Source: Mytilisepta virgata
Lineage: Eukaryota > Mollusca > Bivalvia > Mytilida > Mytilidae
Assembly (NCBI GenBank): GCA_028015205.1
Contig: JAPWFG010000025.1
Location: 2,418,001 to 2,482,000, forward strand
DNA length: 64,000 nucleotides
Reading direction: 5' to 3'
The translations under genes and the position numbers were made by a program. The notes under the pieces are model-generated. The model worked only from the letters and a program-made list of their open reading frames with translations. It ran no database searches and was not told the origin of the DNA. Positions within the stretch are counted from its first letter, which is position 1. Each line of letters begins with the position of its first letter. Positions 62,038 through 64,000 of the stretch are shown piece after piece.

Positions 62038-63340
62038 GTGAAAAAATTGACCTTCCCGTTCTTTATACGATTCCTACACAAGAATCCATTTAAACAAAGG
62101 TACATTGCTGGGTTAGCTAATTGCTCTACAAAACATTTTTCAAAGATTTTAACATTCATATTGACATGTATTAAAATGGGCCTTCAGAATTACTTTGAAA
62201 TATCATATTCCGCCAGTGTCGTCAATCAGTTTTGGATTCTCAAAAATTCAATAAAATTACTACAATATCTAAAATCAAAATCTTTGACCATATGCAAGAA
62301 CATAAAAACATTTGACTTCTCTACACTCTTCACTACCATATCACATTCTCAATTAAAATATCGATTGAAAAAATAGTTCAGCAATGTTTTTTTCAAGAAA
62401 ATTGGCAGACGCAGGTATACATTTCTAGTTTCAGGTAGAGAAAAGGCTTAATTCGTGAAGAACCACTCTGACAAAAAGTATTCTGAAGATGAAAATACAA
62501 ACTTGTTAGATTTTCTCATAGACAACATATTTGTTGAATTGTGGTCTAATTTTTCAGTTGGGAACCAACTGTGTCCCTATCTCGCCGATCTGTTTCTGTA
62601 CTCATATGACGCGGACTTCATTCAAGGGCTACCACGTGAAAACCAAAAAGAAACTAGCCCTAATCCTTTAATTTCACTTTTCATTATATAGATGACGTGT
62701 TGCCGTTAAATAGCGACAAATTCCAATACTTTCTATATCGAGCTTGAAATTAAGGATACCACAGATACATCGACGTCCGCTTCATATTTGGATTAGTTTC
62801 TTGAAATAGACAATGAGGGACATTTTAATACAACACTTTATGACAAACGTGATGACTTCAACTTTCCTGTTGTTAACTTTCGCTTCTTGTGTAGCAATAT
62901 ACCAGCATCGCCTGCATAAGTCATGAATTAAAAAAAGAGGATTACTGCTGTCACAAAACCTTCTCAACCAGGACCTTATCAAGGATAAGCTGATGTCATC
63001 ACTTAGGAAATTTTACGGTCGTCATCACTAATTGATTGACCGTGACAGTGTTCCAATATCTAAGATGATGGGCCTGTCGTAACATTTCATGTACCTCCAC
63101 TGATTTTTGACTACCATCGGATTGACTTTGTTACACTTAATGACGGGTGCCGTATACGGATTTACCCTTCTGATACACCTGAGTTCAATCCTGGTTTTTA
63201 TAGGGGTTCGTGTTGCTCATTGTTTTTTAGGTTTTAGTGTTTATTTGTTGTGATTGTTGTTGTTCTTTTGTCTTCCCGGGTTTGTCTGTCTAATGGATGC
63301 TGTTTTTGGTTTGCTCCTTCGGTATATGTGTCCTCTTTAT
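62038..63340 (+). pseudogene. Penelope-like element, reverse transcriptase remnant
   Basis: Successive frames give LHKNPFKQRYIAGLANCSTK, then IKTFDFSTLFTTI (a conserved RT block), LLDFLIDNIFVELW, ADLFLYSYDADFIQGL, HYIDDVL (the catalytic YIDD at 62,685-62,696, in a shifted frame), IELEIKDTTDTSTSASYLD and LYDKRDDFNFPVVNF. That is the full order of a Penelope-type RT, broken by at least four frameshifts or stops. The usual mussel repeat tail (GGGGTTCGTGTTGCTCATTG) follows at about 63,200. No GIY-YIG endonuclease was recognised. Not functional. Confidence 0.8.
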
Positions 63341-63737
63341 ACCAATACAAAGGTAAAATCATTTTGTAGGCTATTTCTTCCATTTAGAATCAAAAAGTTA
63401 ATGTTACTAAGGAAGTCACATATAATAACTCTCATTCTTATTATTTGTAAAATCTATGATTTGAAGTCAAGGTAAAATGTCAAGTCCTTGAATAAAATCC
63501 GGTATATTTGACACTCGACTGTTCCATTCACTATACATGAAAAACGGATTTTCACTTGATATTACATACATGTCAACCACTAATATATCGAGAAATTAAT
63601 GAAACTTTACATATAATGATGAATTTCTTGATGAAAGGTAACTATACAAACATAAAAATAGCAATAATCGACACCATAAAATATCATAATGTCTATTGTT
63701 ATCAATCTAAAAGGTTTTGTTTGTCACTGTTTTATAG

Positions 63738-64000
63738 GCATCGTTCAGTATGGAAAAATGGAATTTCTTGGGATTTTAACTCTATCTTTTGGTGTATTGC
63801 TGATTCTGTCTGTGATGGTGGGTAGCTTATTTCAGCATCATCGTTTTAGGGAAAAAAGATGTCAAAACAACACGACTGAATCGTCCGACATGTATACTCT
63901 TGGAACACGTTATCATACAATTGATGACGGCAATCTTCTTCCGGACGAAGATATTTTTGAATTAAGAAGAGAAGCAATTAATACTGAACGTACAAGTTCA
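63738..64000 (+). CDS. Transmembrane and cytoplasmic exon of a second membrane protein (partial)
   Basis: Acceptor TTTTATAG at 63,737, phase 1; open to the window edge (263 nt). It encodes a hydrophobic helix (FLGILTLSFGVLLILSVMVG), a basic HHRFREKR stop-transfer and a tail with MYTLGTRYHTIDDG and an acidic NLLPDEDIFEL segment. The format matches the C-terminal exon of a type I receptor, perhaps of the gene that owned the Ig exon at 57,069. The exon or gene end lies beyond the window. Confidence 0.7.

Overview
This is eukaryotic genomic DNA: AT-rich, intron-dominated, with GT-AG splice sites and dense mobile-element debris. The best fit is a bivalve mollusc, most likely a mytilid mussel. This rests on recalled mytilid and bivalve dispersed repeats (33.1 kb, 42.8 kb, 46.3-47 kb, 52 kb, 9.6 kb), Penelope-type reverse transcriptase pieces, a Ngaro-type tyrosine-recombinase element and a SINE with a conserved central domain. 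No database search was possible, so the organism is an inference. No rRNA, tRNA, CRISPR or bacterial-type operon was seen. || Main gene (9,160-45,829, + strand). Only fragments of it look like open reading frames, but splice signals and reading phase give a 17-exon gene with a 1,464-nt coding sequence (487 aa). Exon 1 encodes a signal peptide and a Cys-containing N-terminal LRR cap. Exons 2-10 are nine exons of exactly 72 nt, each one 24-residue leucine-rich repeat, all in phase 2. Exon 11 is a C-terminal cap. Exons 12-15 are tiny phase 1-1 Ser/Thr-rich stalk exons, two of them within a tandem duplication. Exon 16 is a transmembrane segment and exon 17 an acidic cytoplasmic tail with the stop. 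It reads as a single-pass cell-surface LRR receptor or adhesion protein. || Inside its introns. Intron 14 holds a complete Tc1/mariner element (34,854-36,395) with an intact DD34E transposase and a long fold-back element. Intron 15 holds a 7.1-kb DNA transposon (37,810-44,946) with 32-bp imperfect terminal inverted repeats, a TTA target duplication and an intact four-exon, 1,116-aa transposase-like gene with a DDE-like core and Cys-rich C-terminus. I cannot assign it to a superfamily; it is the best candidate for something undescribed. Other introns hold SINEs, hairpin elements, Penelope fragments and copies of a hammerhead-ribozyme-like motif. || Downstream (46-57 kb) are a tandem bivalve repeat, a decayed minus-strand Ngaro-like retroelement (RNase H tail, SGNH-hydrolase-like ORF, tyrosine recombinase, split direct repeats), a possible solo LTR, and a 135-bp minisatellite enclosed by 18-bp inverted ends. 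|| The right end (57-64 kb) carries an Ig-like exon with an in-frame stop, a large fold-back repeat, a degenerate Penelope reverse transcriptase and, at the edge, a transmembrane plus cytoplasmic exon of another membrane protein that runs out of the window. The first 9 kb contain repeats and a degenerate gag-like fragment but no intact gene.
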